From: a virus
IMG/VR virus record: IMGVR_UViG_3300030109_004051
Coordinates: 1-34,686 of that record
Reading direction: 5' to 3' (one strand)
Length of the DNA stretch: 34,686 nucleotides
The stretch's first letter is position 1, and each line of letters starts with the position of its first letter. A program made the position numbers and the translations under genes. Shown piece after piece: positions 7,792 through 16,560 of the stretch. The notes beneath the pieces were generated by a model that saw only the letters and a program-made list of their open reading frames with translations, did not search any database and was not told where the DNA came from.

Positions 7792-8051
7792 TGCTCGTTA
7801 AGACTGATCACGGAGACTTTGAGGTAAAGGATTTAACTTTTCGAGACAGGAGATACCTTCACGGTCTTGAAGTAAATTCAACCGCAAATGGCGAATTTGA
7901 TATGAGCAAATTCTATAATGTGCTTAATTGGATAATGGAGTTTGCTTTTGAAAAGCCAGAAGAAAAATTAGGCAAATTTGAAGATAACCAGATAGATGAG
8001 ATATTACTTGCTATCTATAATCAATATAAAGAGCCTTCTAAAAAAAAGTAA
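7791..8051 (+). CDS. Tail assembly chaperone, upstream (G-like) product
   Basis: The 86-residue acidic protein starts at the TAATG junction with the tail tube gene; an upstream TTG would add only four residues. It is small, acidic and lies between tail tube and tape measure, as gpG-type chaperones do. It ends with a run of eight A residues read as K-K-K just before TAA. That run contains an A-AAA-AAG slippery heptamer, so a fraction of ribosomes should shift into the -1 frame and make the longer GT-like product. Confidence 0.75.
   Translation: MLVKTDHGDFEVKDLTFRDRRYLHGLEVNSTANGEFDMSKFYNVLNWIMEFAFEKPEEKLGKFEDNQIDEILLAIYNQYKEPSKKK
8042..8048 (+). promoter_or_regulatory. Programmed -1 ribosomal frameshift site (A-AAA-AAG)
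   Basis: The heptamer is positioned with codons AAA (8043-8045) and AAG (8046-8048) in the frame of the upstream chaperone. A -1 slip then reads GTA ATT AAA GCG without a stop into the downstream ORF. The shift direction (-1) and the open run to 8455 both match the known lambda G/GT arrangement. Confidence 0.8.
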
Positions 8052-8074
8052 TTAAAGCGAGGGTTGGCATCTGG

Positions 8075-8455
8075 ATGAGTTATTTCAGACCAGACACTCA
8101 AGAGTATAACTTTCCATATAAGTGCGTAAGCCCCACTCTGCACAAAGAAATAACCTATGACGAAAATGAATTATGGGCGGAGATAGATAGGATATTAGAA
8201 GAGGGCAATAAAAACAATTTTACCCCAGGAGCAAACCTTTATTATAATTTATTACTATGTTCAGATGCTAAATACTTTATGGACGCAGAGATAAATATAC
8301 TTATGGAAGAGTTTATGGCAATGAAAAGATTTAATCTCCCGCTTGCTCAAACAATAGACGATGCTGGGTACGAAAGATTAGTCATCTTTTCCGCTATAGA
8401 TGATGAATACAAGGCAATATTAAGGAAAGAACAAGATGGCAAGAAATCAATTTGA
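8075..8455 (+). CDS. Tail assembly chaperone, frameshift extension (T-like)
   Basis: The ORF can be read from ATG 8075 as 126 residues, but its frame is open back to the slip site at 8048. The probable main product is a fusion of the upstream 86 residues with 135 more (221 in total). Conserved-looking features are P-Y-K-C-V-S-P-T-L-H-K-E near the start and helical segments later. In siphoviruses such GT-type fusions bind the tape measure protein and recruit tail tube subunits. Its 3' end overlaps the tape measure start by 20 bases. No strong ribosome binding site precedes 8075, which favours frameshift expression. Confidence 0.7.
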   Translation: MSYFRPDTQEYNFPYKCVSPTLHKEITYDENELWAEIDRILEEGNKNNFTPGANLYYNLLLCSDAKYFMDAEINILMEEFMAMKRFNLPLAQTIDDAGYERLVIFSAIDDEYKAILRKEQDGKKSI

Positions 8456-10277
8456 TATTAATATAAATCTAAAAGGTTTCCCAGAAGCTCAGTCTCATAT
8501 AAACAAGACCAAGCAAGGTATGGATAGAATGCGTATATCCACATCTGGATTAAAAAGAAGCATTGGGGCATTGCGAAACAATATGCTCTTGTATGCTTTT
8601 ACAATTGGGGCAATACAGAGGGTTACCACTAATTTAATCTCTACATATAGAAAGCAAATTGAAGCAGAGAGGTTACTGGAAAACAACCTTAGAAATATCT
8701 CTAACGTAAGTCAAGATGCTGCTCAAAATTTAAAAGAACTTGCTTCTGGGCTTCAGCAAACTACAAACTTTGGCGATGAAGCAATAATCTCTGCACAATC
8801 CTTGCTTGCGACCTTTCAGCTAAATGAAGCAACTATAGCAAGGTTAACGCCAAGATTATTAGATATGTCAGCCGCTATGGGAACAGACCTTAGGTCATCT
8901 GCAATTTTACTAGGTAAGGCATTTATTGGTGAAACATCACGATTAAAACAGATAGGTTTAGTTATTGACGAGTTTGGACTAGCGTCAGCCAGAGCCAAAG
9001 GCCCAATTGAAGAAGCTGCTTTTTTATTAAAAACCTTTGATGACAACTTTAAGGGAGCTGCTGAAGCAATAAGAAACACACCCCTTGGGGAATTAGATGG
9101 TTTAAACATGGCTCTTGGTGATTTAACGGAGGAGCTAGGAAGAACCTCGATTCCATTAGAAACATTTATAGTTCAGTTAAAACAAGCTGCGGTTCAGGGA
9201 CTTACAACTTGGGCTTTTTTCTTTGTAGAGTGGTCAAAACTTTCTAAGGGTGGATTGGGCGATGTCCTTGTTATTAGCGAAGCGTATGAAAATGCTGCTA
9301 AAAGAGTTCGGGATATAATGAAAGGTGCAACAAAGGATGTGAGTGACTTTGGACAAGCATCTGTTAACTCAACAAGTGAAGCAGAAAAGGCAAATGAAAA
9401 ATTAAAAGAAAGCATAGACAAAAGCATTGAATCATTAAAAAAAGAAAAAGCAACCCTTACTGCAAAACTTGCAGAAATGGATGGTGCTAGTCTAGCTGCG
9501 ATAAGAATGAATTTAGCTAATCGGAAATTGGAAGATTCTGAAATAGACCTCATTAGGCAGATAGAAATAGCAATGAAAACAATTGAAGAGAGAACCGAAT
9601 CAACAGAAAAGCAAGAGAATCTTCAGCATGATTTCAATAAAGTTCTTCGCTCAACAACACAGGGAGAGATAGCACATATAAATGCTTTGATATTAAAGAT
9701 AGAAACAAATACGGCATTAAATGCGACGGAAAGCGAAAGAGTTCTTGTTTTGGAGGAACTAAAAAACAAAATTAAAGAATTAGAAGAAGATGAGCCATTA
9801 AAAGATATGGCTGAAAACTCTAGTCAATTAGCAAATGGTATTTTAGCTGCTGGTAGGGCTATGAAAAACTTAAGAGATGATACTGAAATTACACAAGGCG
9901 AAATACTTCAAACTATAGGATCTTTAATGATGTTGTTTCCTGGTGGGCAAATACCTGGTGCAGTATTACAAACTGCTGGAATGTTTACAGGGCACACTGG
10001 AGGATTAGTAAAGAACGACGGCATTCAAAGGTTTGCAAAGGGGGGAGTCGTACAAGGACAAGACAATGTACCTATAATGGCACAGGCTGGGGAATTTATT
10101 ATGCAAAGAAGTGCTGTTCAAAATATAGGGGTTCAAAACTTAGCAGACATGAATCGCTCTGGGCAAGGCGGAGGCGTTACTGTTAACATACAAGGCAATA
10201 TGATTGGCAATGATGAATTTGTAAGAGACACATTAATTCCTCAGATATCAAAAGCAAATAGCCAAGGATTGGCGTAA
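8436..10277 (+). CDS. Tail tape measure protein (short)
   Basis: This 613-residue protein follows the chaperone pair. The N-terminus has the usual tape-measure helical region (residues ~20-300), then a long coiled coil (~310-455). A Gly-rich segment follows, with H-T-G-G-L-V near residue 525 and F-A-K-G-G-V-V plus A-G-E-F-I-M-Q-R-S-A-V-Q further on, a C-terminal pattern common in tape measure proteins. The length predicts a short tail, roughly 90 nm if the usual ~0.15 nm per residue holds. It determines tail length and may help DNA entry. Confidence 0.85.
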   Translation: MARNQFDININLKGFPEAQSHINKTKQGMDRMRISTSGLKRSIGALRNNMLLYAFTIGAIQRVTTNLISTYRKQIEAERLLENNLRNISNVSQDAAQNLKELASGLQQTTNFGDEAIISAQSLLATFQLNEATIARLTPRLLDMSAAMGTDLRSSAILLGKAFIGETSRLKQIGLVIDEFGLASARAKGPIEEAAFLLKTFDDNFKGAAEAIRNTPLGELDGLNMALGDLTEELGRTSIPLETFIVQLKQAAVQGLTTWAFFFVEWSKLSKGGLGDVLVISEAYENAAKRVRDIMKGATKDVSDFGQASVNSTSEAEKANEKLKESIDKSIESLKKEKATLTAKLAEMDGASLAAIRMNLANRKLEDSEIDLIRQIEIAMKTIEERTESTEKQENLQHDFNKVLRSTTQGEIAHINALILKIETNTALNATESERVLVLEELKNKIKELEEDEPLKDMAENSSQLANGILAAGRAMKNLRDDTEITQGEILQTIGSLMMLFPGGQIPGAVLQTAGMFTGHTGGLVKNDGIQRFAKGGVVQGQDNVPIMAQAGEFIMQRSAVQNIGVQNLADMNRSGQGGGVTVNIQGNMIGNDEFVRDTLIPQISKANSQGLA

Positions 10278-13130
10278 ATGGCATTAAGTAACCCCCCTGT
10301 AAATTCTAATGTAAATGAAAATTGGCTATTCGATTTTACCGCAGATAATAATCATTGTTTGGAGTTTGACGGCTCTAATGACTGGATTAGTTTCGGAGAC
10401 ATACTAGGGACATATACAAGTTTTACTATTGAAGCGTGGATAAAAATTGACACAACCGCATCAAGACCTATACTATCACTGGGTTATTATGATAGCCCAG
10501 AAGCAGAAGCAACAAACACTGTTTTTAATTTAAGCATTCAAAGTGCTGCTGATTTAAAATTGAACTGGGAATACGGTGATGGAACATCAGAATCTGAGGT
10601 AGATGACGACTACGCAATATCTTTAAACACTTGGACTCATGTCTGTGCAACAAGGAACGACGCTGATAATAAAGTAAGATTTTACAAGAATGGTGCTTTA
10701 GTAGAGACATCTGGATCAACCAATGATCCTACTGGAGGGGGTTCTTCTAATGTCAATTTTAGGATTGGCACTAATCAAAATCATAGCAGTGCAACTTGGT
10801 TTGATGGTGAGATGGCTCATGTAAGGATATGGAACGTTGCGAGAACAGATGACCAGATAGCCTACTACTACAATAGGCTTGTAGATAGCAGTGCAAGTGG
10901 ACTGGTGGGGTACTGGAAGTTAGATGAGGGTAGTGGTACATCTGTGGCAGACTCTAGCTCTAGTAGCAACACAGGAACTATAAACGGAGACGCTGAATGG
11001 GCAGTAGGGGAGTTTGACCAGTTTATTCACGCCTTTGGGATATCGTTTAGAGATACAACGGTCAGTTCTAATTTCTATCATGGCTCAGTTCTAAATAATA
11101 GTATCACTATCAGAGACAGTATTGATATAACCAATGGAACATCTAGCACAGGAAATATAAGCGTGACCAGTGCAAATTTTAAAATACACGGAACTGATTT
11201 TTATAAATTACTATTTAATGGAACTAATAATTACCACAACAAGGAAGTTCGTGTATACGCCCAATTTGAAGGGGAAGAAACCCTGAGTAATTGCCAACAA
11301 ATATTCTCTGGAAGAATTGTAGATATGCAATTAAATCAAGACCAAAATATTACTGTGCAAATAAATTCCCACAGACCTTGGGATGGTATAGATTTTCCAC
11401 AGAAAAGACATTCTACTAAATATATATATGAACCAGTTGTTTACGGTGCTTTTAATTACTCAGATCACGCAGACGCATCTTATGGTGGGCTATATCCAGT
11501 TCCTTTAATCATAACAGAAGATTTAAAAATAAAAACCTTAATGCCCAGGTCTTATACCTCTGGTGACAATAATTATTTACATTATTATGCTGGTCAGGAT
11601 TATTTTCTATCTATGGCATCGGCATCGACATCTGGTGGAACAGAAGCAGAAGCAACAGCATTAGATGGCGGGGTTAATGTTTTAAGTACGCCTGTTAATT
11701 ATTACGCAAAGGGATACATCGTTCCACAGCATGGTAATGATTTATATGGTAGAACAGAATTAACTGATCCTGAAAATCCTTTCAAAAAAACAATAAGCGG
11801 GGATTGGGATACAGATACCTTTTCGTACTATACGCATCCAGATTCTAGTACAGGCGTTAACAGATACTTACAGATGATGACAGTGCCAGCAATTACAGAG
11901 AATACTAAGATACGAAAAATAAAGTTAAGGCATGGTGTGGTACATACTGATGGTTCAGGATCGGGGCAGTTTTATCAAGTTGATTTTTTTAAAGATGGCA
12001 GTTCAGTATCTGGTAATAGAATTTATGACAATAGCACAGACGGCACTACAGGAACAGTAATAGGCACGGGATCAACTGGTTCAAATATTGAATACACATT
12101 GCAAACAGCAGCGACTTGTCCTACGGAAATAAATCTTAATTATATCAATGATACTGCCGCACCTTCTAATGTGTCAGAAGCTCATACATTAAAATTATTT
12201 GGTGTAAAGATATTTGTATCAATTAGATTTTGGAAGGATTATTCTAGTGCTGGGGTTTCCAATAATGCAGAAGATTATAATAATCTAAATAAAATAAAAT
12301 TTTTCTATTGTGGTGGCCCAGGTTTAATTGCATCTTGGGATGATGGTGCAATTACACATGGTCACGATGCACATAGAGATTTATTACAAAGATTTGCAGG
12401 AACGTCTGGGGATGATCCTGTAAATTGGAGTTCTCTGAATACAGATAGGGCGATAAATAATTGGAAAATACGCTACTGGCAGCTAGAACCAACGTCATTA
12501 AAAGAAAATTTAGACAAACTTGCTTATGAATTTGGATTTAATTACAAAATGGATGCTAGTGGAAAGTTAAAATACATTCATTTAAAGAAAAGTAGTGAAT
12601 TAAGTGCTAGCGTTAACCTTACAAGCCAAGACATAGATAAGGTGTCTTTAAAAACGACAGGATTAAATAATGTAATAACAAAATGGGAAATAGCAAATAA
12701 TAAACACCCAGCCCCAGATAATAAATCTGATACTGTCGTTGAAACAAGTGGTCGAAAGTCTGGCTACTATACTTTTAATACAATATCCAATGCAAATAGA
12801 ACAAAGTTTAACCTTGGTGACAAAGAAGGAATTAGAACAGTAAATTTAGATTACAATATTGGCACAATACCAACATCGGCAGACTCAGATTGTAATGCAG
12901 ACTGGTATTCGTACTATAACAATATTATTGGCGATATGAAGATATTAGTCTCTTGCGATGTCGTGAATCCCATGAAGGGGTGTCAGCTAGAAACAGGGGA
13001 TATTATTACCTTTACAGATATGCCAGTTGAAATGTTTGGTACAGATTTCTCAACAAGTAAATATTATATGGTAATTGAAACAAAACGCTCACAGGGTAAA
13101 GTGAGTATCACAGCACGAGAGGTAGGATAA
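10278..13130 (+). CDS. Tail-tip/hub protein with inserted LamG-like domain
   Basis: The 950-residue protein starts directly after the tape measure stop. Residues ~26-241 form a concanavalin/LamG-type domain: C-L-E-F-D-G-S-N-D-W-I, F-T-I-E-A-W-I, T-W-T-H-V-C-A-T, F-D-G-E-M-A-H-V-R-I-W, and finally G-L-V-G-Y-W-K-L-D-E-G-S-G. Such domains bind glycans. The remainder is a long beta-rich region with N-S-H-R-P-W-D-G and a C-terminal M-V-I-E-T-K-R-S-Q-G-K-V-S-I-T, as in siphovirus tail-hub proteins. The LamG domain interrupts what looks like one tail-protein N-terminus (E-N-W-L-F-D-F, then H-A-F-G-I-S-F-R-D), suggesting a modular insertion. Confidence 0.7.
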   Translation: MALSNPPVNSNVNENWLFDFTADNNHCLEFDGSNDWISFGDILGTYTSFTIEAWIKIDTTASRPILSLGYYDSPEAEATNTVFNLSIQSAADLKLNWEYGDGTSESEVDDDYAISLNTWTHVCATRNDADNKVRFYKNGALVETSGSTNDPTGGGSSNVNFRIGTNQNHSSATWFDGEMAHVRIWNVARTDDQIAYYYNRLVDSSASGLVGYWKLDEGSGTSVADSSSSSNTGTINGDAEWAVGEFDQFIHAFGISFRDTTVSSNFYHGSVLNNSITIRDSIDITNGTSSTGNISVTSANFKIHGTDFYKLLFNGTNNYHNKEVRVYAQFEGEETLSNCQQIFSGRIVDMQLNQDQNITVQINSHRPWDGIDFPQKRHSTKYIYEPVVYGAFNYSDHADASYGGLYPVPLIITEDLKIKTLMPRSYTSGDNNYLHYYAGQDYFLSMASASTSGGTEAEATALDGGVNVLSTPVNYYAKGYIVPQHGNDLYGRTELTDPENPFKKTISGDWDTDTFSYYTHPDSSTGVNRYLQMMTVPAITENTKIRKIKLRHGVVHTDGSGSGQFYQVDFFKDGSSVSGNRIYDNSTDGTTGTVIGTGSTGSNIEYTLQTAATCPTEINLNYINDTAAPSNVSEAHTLKLFGVKIFVSIRFWKDYSSAGVSNNAEDYNNLNKIKFFYCGGPGLIASWDDGAITHGHDAHRDLLQRFAGTSGDDPVNWSSLNTDRAINNWKIRYWQLEPTSLKENLDKLAYEFGFNYKMDASGKLKYIHLKKSSELSASVNLTSQDIDKVSLKTTGLNNVITKWEIANNKHPAPDNKSDTVVETSGRKSGYYTFNTISNANRTKFNLGDKEGIRTVNLDYNIGTIPTSADSDCNADWYSYYNNIIGDMKILVSCDVVNPMKGCQLETGDIITFTDMPVEMFGTDFSTSKYYMVIETKRSQGKVSITAREVG

Positions 13131-14212
13131 TGGCTAATCAAAACATTCGTACACCAAAGTTTTTTCCAGACTTAATAAGTTATCACAGAGGTCGAGGATC
13201 TGCAATTGGAGCAGTAACAGCAACTGATACAGGAACTTATTTTGTAGGCTTGCCAGGTAATAAGACTGTAGCAGATTTGCTAGACCTAAAGCCTTTAAAT
13301 ATTGTTACTTTTGATACAAGTTCTGATACGGACGGTCACGTTCTATGTACTTTTACATTTTCAACCGCATCTTATAAGCAAAATTATATTGCAATATTAA
13401 ATCATAACCTTGCAACGGCTGTAGGTAAAATAAGAATCTTTGCTGGTGATATATCTTCCGATGTAACTGCGATTGATGGTGCAAATGCAGATACAGCAGA
13501 TATTAACTGGGGAAGTGTGACCGTAAGTGAAGCGGTAAACGGTGACACAAGGACTGCTGCTTCTAATGGCAAAAGCATGGTGATAGAGCCTGCGACAGAC
13601 GGAACAACAATTATTACATTTCCAGAGCAAAATCTTAGGTATTGGGGAATTCAATTTGAGGGAAATACCACAAATACTGGCAACGCTACAAATGGCACTT
13701 GGGGAAGCACAGACTTGACGGTGGGTGGAATTATGGTCGGAGAAGCTTTTGAGATGCCGAGGTCTCCAGACTTAACGCTACAAAGAAGTATTATGTATGA
13801 TAAGGTTAAAGTTCAAGAATCTGTTGGTGGTCAAAAGTATTCATCAGCAACAAGTCTGGGAAGAACAGGCAGCACAGCATCTAAAAGCCCATTTTCATTA
13901 GCAACCAATGCCCAACAAACCTATGGCGGTAGAATAGCTTATGACCTTACTTTTTCTTTTTTAAATAGTTCAGACCTATTACCCCTAGAAACCTATAATT
14001 ATATATACACAGACGATACAGTAATATCAGACGTTTGGAACATGACAGATGGAGCACATAGACCATTTATATTCTGCATAGACAAAGATACTGCGGCTAA
14101 TGGAGCAGAGTCTGATTATATGTTTGCGAGGTTTGGTCAGAATTCATTAGACATGAATCAAGTAGCAAACGATGTTTACACTGTTAGTATGAGAATCGAA
14201 GAAGAGTTTTAA
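13130..14212 (+). CDS. Minor tail protein, last gene of the tail operon
   Basis: The 360-residue beta-rich protein starts in a TAATG overlap with the hub gene. The N-terminal ~170 residues look like a jelly-roll type domain (Q-N-Y-I-A-I-L-N-H-N-L, L-R-Y-W-G-I-Q-F-E-G). The C-terminal part, ending M-R-I-E-E-E-F, resembles subunits that pack on the tail tip. It ends 4 bases into the convergent integrase gene. The exact role is unknown. Confidence 0.55.
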   Translation: MANQNIRTPKFFPDLISYHRGRGSAIGAVTATDTGTYFVGLPGNKTVADLLDLKPLNIVTFDTSSDTDGHVLCTFTFSTASYKQNYIAILNHNLATAVGKIRIFAGDISSDVTAIDGANADTADINWGSVTVSEAVNGDTRTAASNGKSMVIEPATDGTTIITFPEQNLRYWGIQFEGNTTNTGNATNGTWGSTDLTVGGIMVGEAFEMPRSPDLTLQRSIMYDKVKVQESVGGQKYSSATSLGRTGSTASKSPFSLATNAQQTYGGRIAYDLTFSFLNSSDLLPLETYNYIYTDDTVISDVWNMTDGAHRPFIFCIDKDTAANGAESDYMFARFGQNSLDMNQVANDVYTVSMRIEEEF

Positions 14213-15303
14213 TTGAGTATTATATTGCGGTCAGGGCTAGTGCTACCAGGCATAGAATGAGTTAGCTTTTCCATTTTCCTTGTAGCATCTTTCCTCTTAT
14301 GCTCTATAATTCGAGCATACCACCTTCTTGTGGTTTGTATATCTTCGTGACCTAGATGCTCAGACACTTCTTCAATTGAGCATCCAGCAGATAACATAAA
14401 AGAACCGCACGTTGACCTAAGATTGTGTGTGGTAAATTTTATACCAGATAAACAATTAATATCTTTAAGCCTGTCACGAACCTTTGATGCAGTATAAGGC
14501 ATAGGTTTTTCTCTGTCTGTTAATGACATTAATATTTCAATCGCTGTATCTGTAATAAATAACTTGCGAAGTTTTTTACGCTTCCCTATGACCACAATGC
14601 TTTTTTCAACAAAGTCAACCCTATCCCACTCAAGGCTTAAAAGTTCATGTAAGCGACATCCTGTAAGCATATAGAGCATAAATATTCTCATTGTCTCACC
14701 GCTGTCAAAATCCCAAGGCTTGCTCTTATAGTAACTGTCCATATCCAGTGACATTATTTTATTAACCTCATCATACTCAAGATAAAATGGTGTTCCATGT
14801 TTTACGCTAAATTGAAATAATTCTGTTGGCATTTCTGAGACAATTTTATCTGAATGAGACATCGCAGTATTAATTATGGTGATCATTGCTCTTATGTCAA
14901 CATTTAAACCATTTAGTTTACGGTCTGCATAGTGCTCTCTGTACTTTATAGACGAAATAGAACTGATTAAACAGTTTTCTCCAAATACATTTGCAAATTG
15001 CCTAAGTGCTTTGTTGTGTATATATACTGTCTTTTTATCAAGGGGAACTTCACGATGTGCATTTTTCCAGACCAACCCCTTGTTTATATACCATTCTGTT
15101 AAATGACTAATTGTCGCTAGCATATTGACACGCTTAGTAATAAAACCATTCTTTAGCTCATATTCCTTCCTAGAGTAATATAGAACTTCTTTTTCTGCGT
15201 CTTTTTTTGTTCCAATAATAGTTTTACTTGGTCTCTTTCCAAGTTGATGATCTGTCCATCTGATCTGCCATTTATTACTGCCTAATTTTATGTAGTTTGC
15301 CAT
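14209..15303 (-). CDS. int: Tyrosine recombinase / phage integrase
   Basis: The 364-residue protein has the complete catalytic set: R217 (T-G-C-R-L-H-E-L-L), H293-x-x-R296 (H-N-L-R-S), H319 (H-L-G-H-E-D) and nucleophile Y329 (R-R-W-Y-A-R). Residues ~1-45 form a small basic arm-type DNA-binding domain and ~65-160 a SAM-like core-binding domain. It should catalyse integration at attP/attB. It is the only leftward gene outside the accessory island and is divergent from a small HTH gene, the normal layout of a lysogeny region. I did not find a convincing att core. Confidence 0.92.
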   Translation of the reverse strand: MANYIKLGSNKWQIRWTDHQLGKRPSKTIIGTKKDAEKEVLYYSRKEYELKNGFITKRVNMLATISHLTEWYINKGLVWKNAHREVPLDKKTVYIHNKALRQFANVFGENCLISSISSIKYREHYADRKLNGLNVDIRAMITIINTAMSHSDKIVSEMPTELFQFSVKHGTPFYLEYDEVNKIMSLDMDSYYKSKPWDFDSGETMRIFMLYMLTGCRLHELLSLEWDRVDFVEKSIVVIGKRKKLRKLFITDTAIEILMSLTDREKPMPYTASKVRDRLKDINCLSGIKFTTHNLRSTCGSFMLSAGCSIEEVSEHLGHEDIQTTRRWYARIIEHKRKDATRKMEKLTHSMPGSTSPDRNIILN

Positions 15304-15369
15304 TGTTTGAAATTAATTAGGTAACATACCGTATCCAAGAATAAAATAATTATTGTAATATTGTTATGG

Positions 15370-15401
15370 TTGTTGATATACTTTGGCAACAATTTGATAA
15401 C
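15370..15401 (+). promoter_or_regulatory. Putative promoter with overlapping inverted-repeat operator
   Basis: A TTGATA box (15373-15378) is separated by 17 bases from GATAAC (15396-15401), giving a plausible sigma70 promoter for the HTH gene. An inverted repeat TTGTTG/CAACAA (15370-15375 and 15387-15392, 11-base spacer) lies over the -35 and spacer, where a repressor would block polymerase. This is pattern evidence only. Confidence 0.45.
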
Positions 15402-15429
15402 AAAAATTAAATAAACATAAAGGTTTTAA

Positions 15430-15624
15430 ATGTCTAATAATTATAAATTACTTGATGAACTAAAAACTCAAGAACGGTCTATTGCTTGGCTTGCTCGTCA
15501 ATGTGAAGTGACAAGGGCGTATATGCACAAAATGATTCATGGCAAGCGTAATTTTAGTACATTATATAAAAATAAATGTGCAACTGCACTAGGAATTAAA
15601 TATAAAGAATTGTTTAATGCCTGA
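15430..15624 (+). CDS. Small XRE/Cro-like helix-turn-helix regulator
   Basis: The 64-residue protein is one HTH domain: S-I-A-W-L-A-R-Q-C-E-V-T-R-A-Y-M-H-K-M-I-H-G-K (read across helices 2-3), then a C-terminal helix with A-L-G-I-K-Y. An AAGG ribosome binding site lies just upstream. Divergent from the integrase, it is the obvious candidate for control of the lysis/lysogeny switch. It is Cro-sized; no larger CI-type repressor with a cleavage or dimerisation domain is present, so this protein may act alone. Confidence 0.75.
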   Translation: MSNNYKLLDELKTQERSIAWLARQCEVTRAYMHKMIHGKRNFSTLYKNKCATALGIKYKELFNA

Positions 15625-15625
15625 T

Positions 15626-15636
15626 ACACCAGGTGT
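15626..15636. repeat. 11-bp pseudo-palindrome ACACC-A-GGTGT
   Basis: A perfect 5-bp inverted repeat around one central base lies two bases after the HTH gene stop. It could be an operator half-palindrome for the adjacent regulator or part of the structured leader that follows. Confidence 0.35.
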
Positions 15637-15649
15637 TATGCTCCATAAA

Positions 15650-15741
15650 AGTTCCCGCCCGCAACTACAAACGACAGGGAACTCCGCATCAAAGGGGGGA
15701 GAGTTTCTTACCTTGCTCATAAACCTGATCTTTCCCCCCTT
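15650..15741 (+). promoter_or_regulatory. Structured leader: two stem-loops abutting a start codon
   Basis: Stem 1 pairs AGTTCCC (15650-15656) with GGGAACT (15677-15683). Stem 2 pairs AAGGGGGGAGAG (15692-15703) with CTTTCCCCCCTT (15730-15741) over 12 bp with one G-U pair. Stem 2 ends exactly at the ATG of the next ORF, and no free Shine-Dalgarno sequence precedes that ATG. The purine strand of stem 2 is the only SD-like sequence and is locked in the hairpin, so translation control by refolding or a ligand is possible. Confidence 0.45.
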
Positions 15742-15960
15742 ATGAATATATATATAAAGCCAAATGATAAATACTCAATGCGGAAAATTGAGAAAATAAT
15801 AACAAGTGTTATTGGAAGAAAAGGCTATTCTGTCTATATAAAAAAACAAAACAATAGTTATGGGGTAAGTAGCCTAAAGCAAATTGACCAAGATATATTA
15901 AAGAATTTAATTACAAAAAAATGCGAACAATATGGATTAGAATATGAGATCATTAAGTAG
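15742..15960 (+). CDS. Hypothetical 72-residue basic protein
   Basis: It begins right at the end of the structured leader. The sequence is Lys/Ile-rich with an alpha/beta look (M-R-K-I-E-K-I-I-T-S-V-I, then G-Y-S-V-Y-I-K, then C-E-Q-Y-G-L-E-Y-E-I-I-K). An in-frame ATG at 15778 is an alternative start. I do not recognise a family. Early position, next to the regulator, suggests an early-expressed function. Confidence 0.5.
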   Translation: MNIYIKPNDKYSMRKIEKIITSVIGRKGYSVYIKKQNNSYGVSSLKQIDQDILKNLITKKCEQYGLEYEIIK

Positions 15961-16068
15961 CGACTTGGCATTTTTACTACATAAGTATTTTATTACTATT
16001 TTATTAACAATATTGTTTTTACTAACAACAGTGAATTCAATTATACAAATAACAAAAAAGGAGACCAT

Positions 16069-16560
16069 ATGGCATCTAAAGGAAAGCCAATGAGCAAGAT
16101 GTTTAAAACTGGGCCTGTACCAGTGGTTTTTTCTCATCTTGAGTCATTAGATACTAAGTTTGACAACCAAGGCAATCATAACCTTACTGTTAGCGTAGAG
16201 GGGAAATTCAAAGCCCTGCTTTCAAAGATAAAGGTTGAGTTTGGCAAAACTAGAGATCTGTCTGGGAATAAAGTGCACGATACACATGGTGAACAGCAGA
16301 CTTTTAAGTCAACGTTGCATAGAGATAAAACAGTTTTCCCAGAAATATGGAATGGGAAACAAGAAAAAATAGCAACCGTGCCCCTGTTTGGCGATGTTGT
16401 TGATGTTAGGTTTGTAGCAAAGCAAACCGATGTAAATGGAAAGGGGTATATATCTATGTACCTTGATGCGGTTCAGATACTTGAAGATAATGCGGGCAAC
16501 GATTGCCCCTTCGACAGAACTGAGGAAGAAGAAGAAGTAGAAGAGAAACTGCCATTTTAA
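16069..16560 (+). CDS. ssb: Single-stranded DNA-binding protein (phage SSB)
   Basis: The 163-residue protein has a good AAGGAG site just upstream. Its core (residues ~15-140) looks like an OB-fold ssDNA-binding domain of the phage type. It ends in a run of Glu followed by K-L-P-F, the acidic tail with terminal Pro-Phe that recruits replication partners in SSBs. Position at the head of the replication operon agrees. The natural P-F end argues that TAA at 16558 is the true stop, not a frameshift point. Confidence 0.75.
   Translation: MASKGKPMSKMFKTGPVPVVFSHLESLDTKFDNQGNHNLTVSVEGKFKALLSKIKVEFGKTRDLSGNKVHDTHGEQQTFKSTLHRDKTVFPEIWNGKQEKIATVPLFGDVVDVRFVAKQTDVNGKGYISMYLDAVQILEDNAGNDCPFDRTEEEEEVEEKLPF

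Noticed and set aside
9194-9553. 119-codon minus-strand ORF within the tape measure gene
   Set aside because: Ser/Ala/Phe-rich mirror of a helical coding region with no start signal; a shadow ORF.
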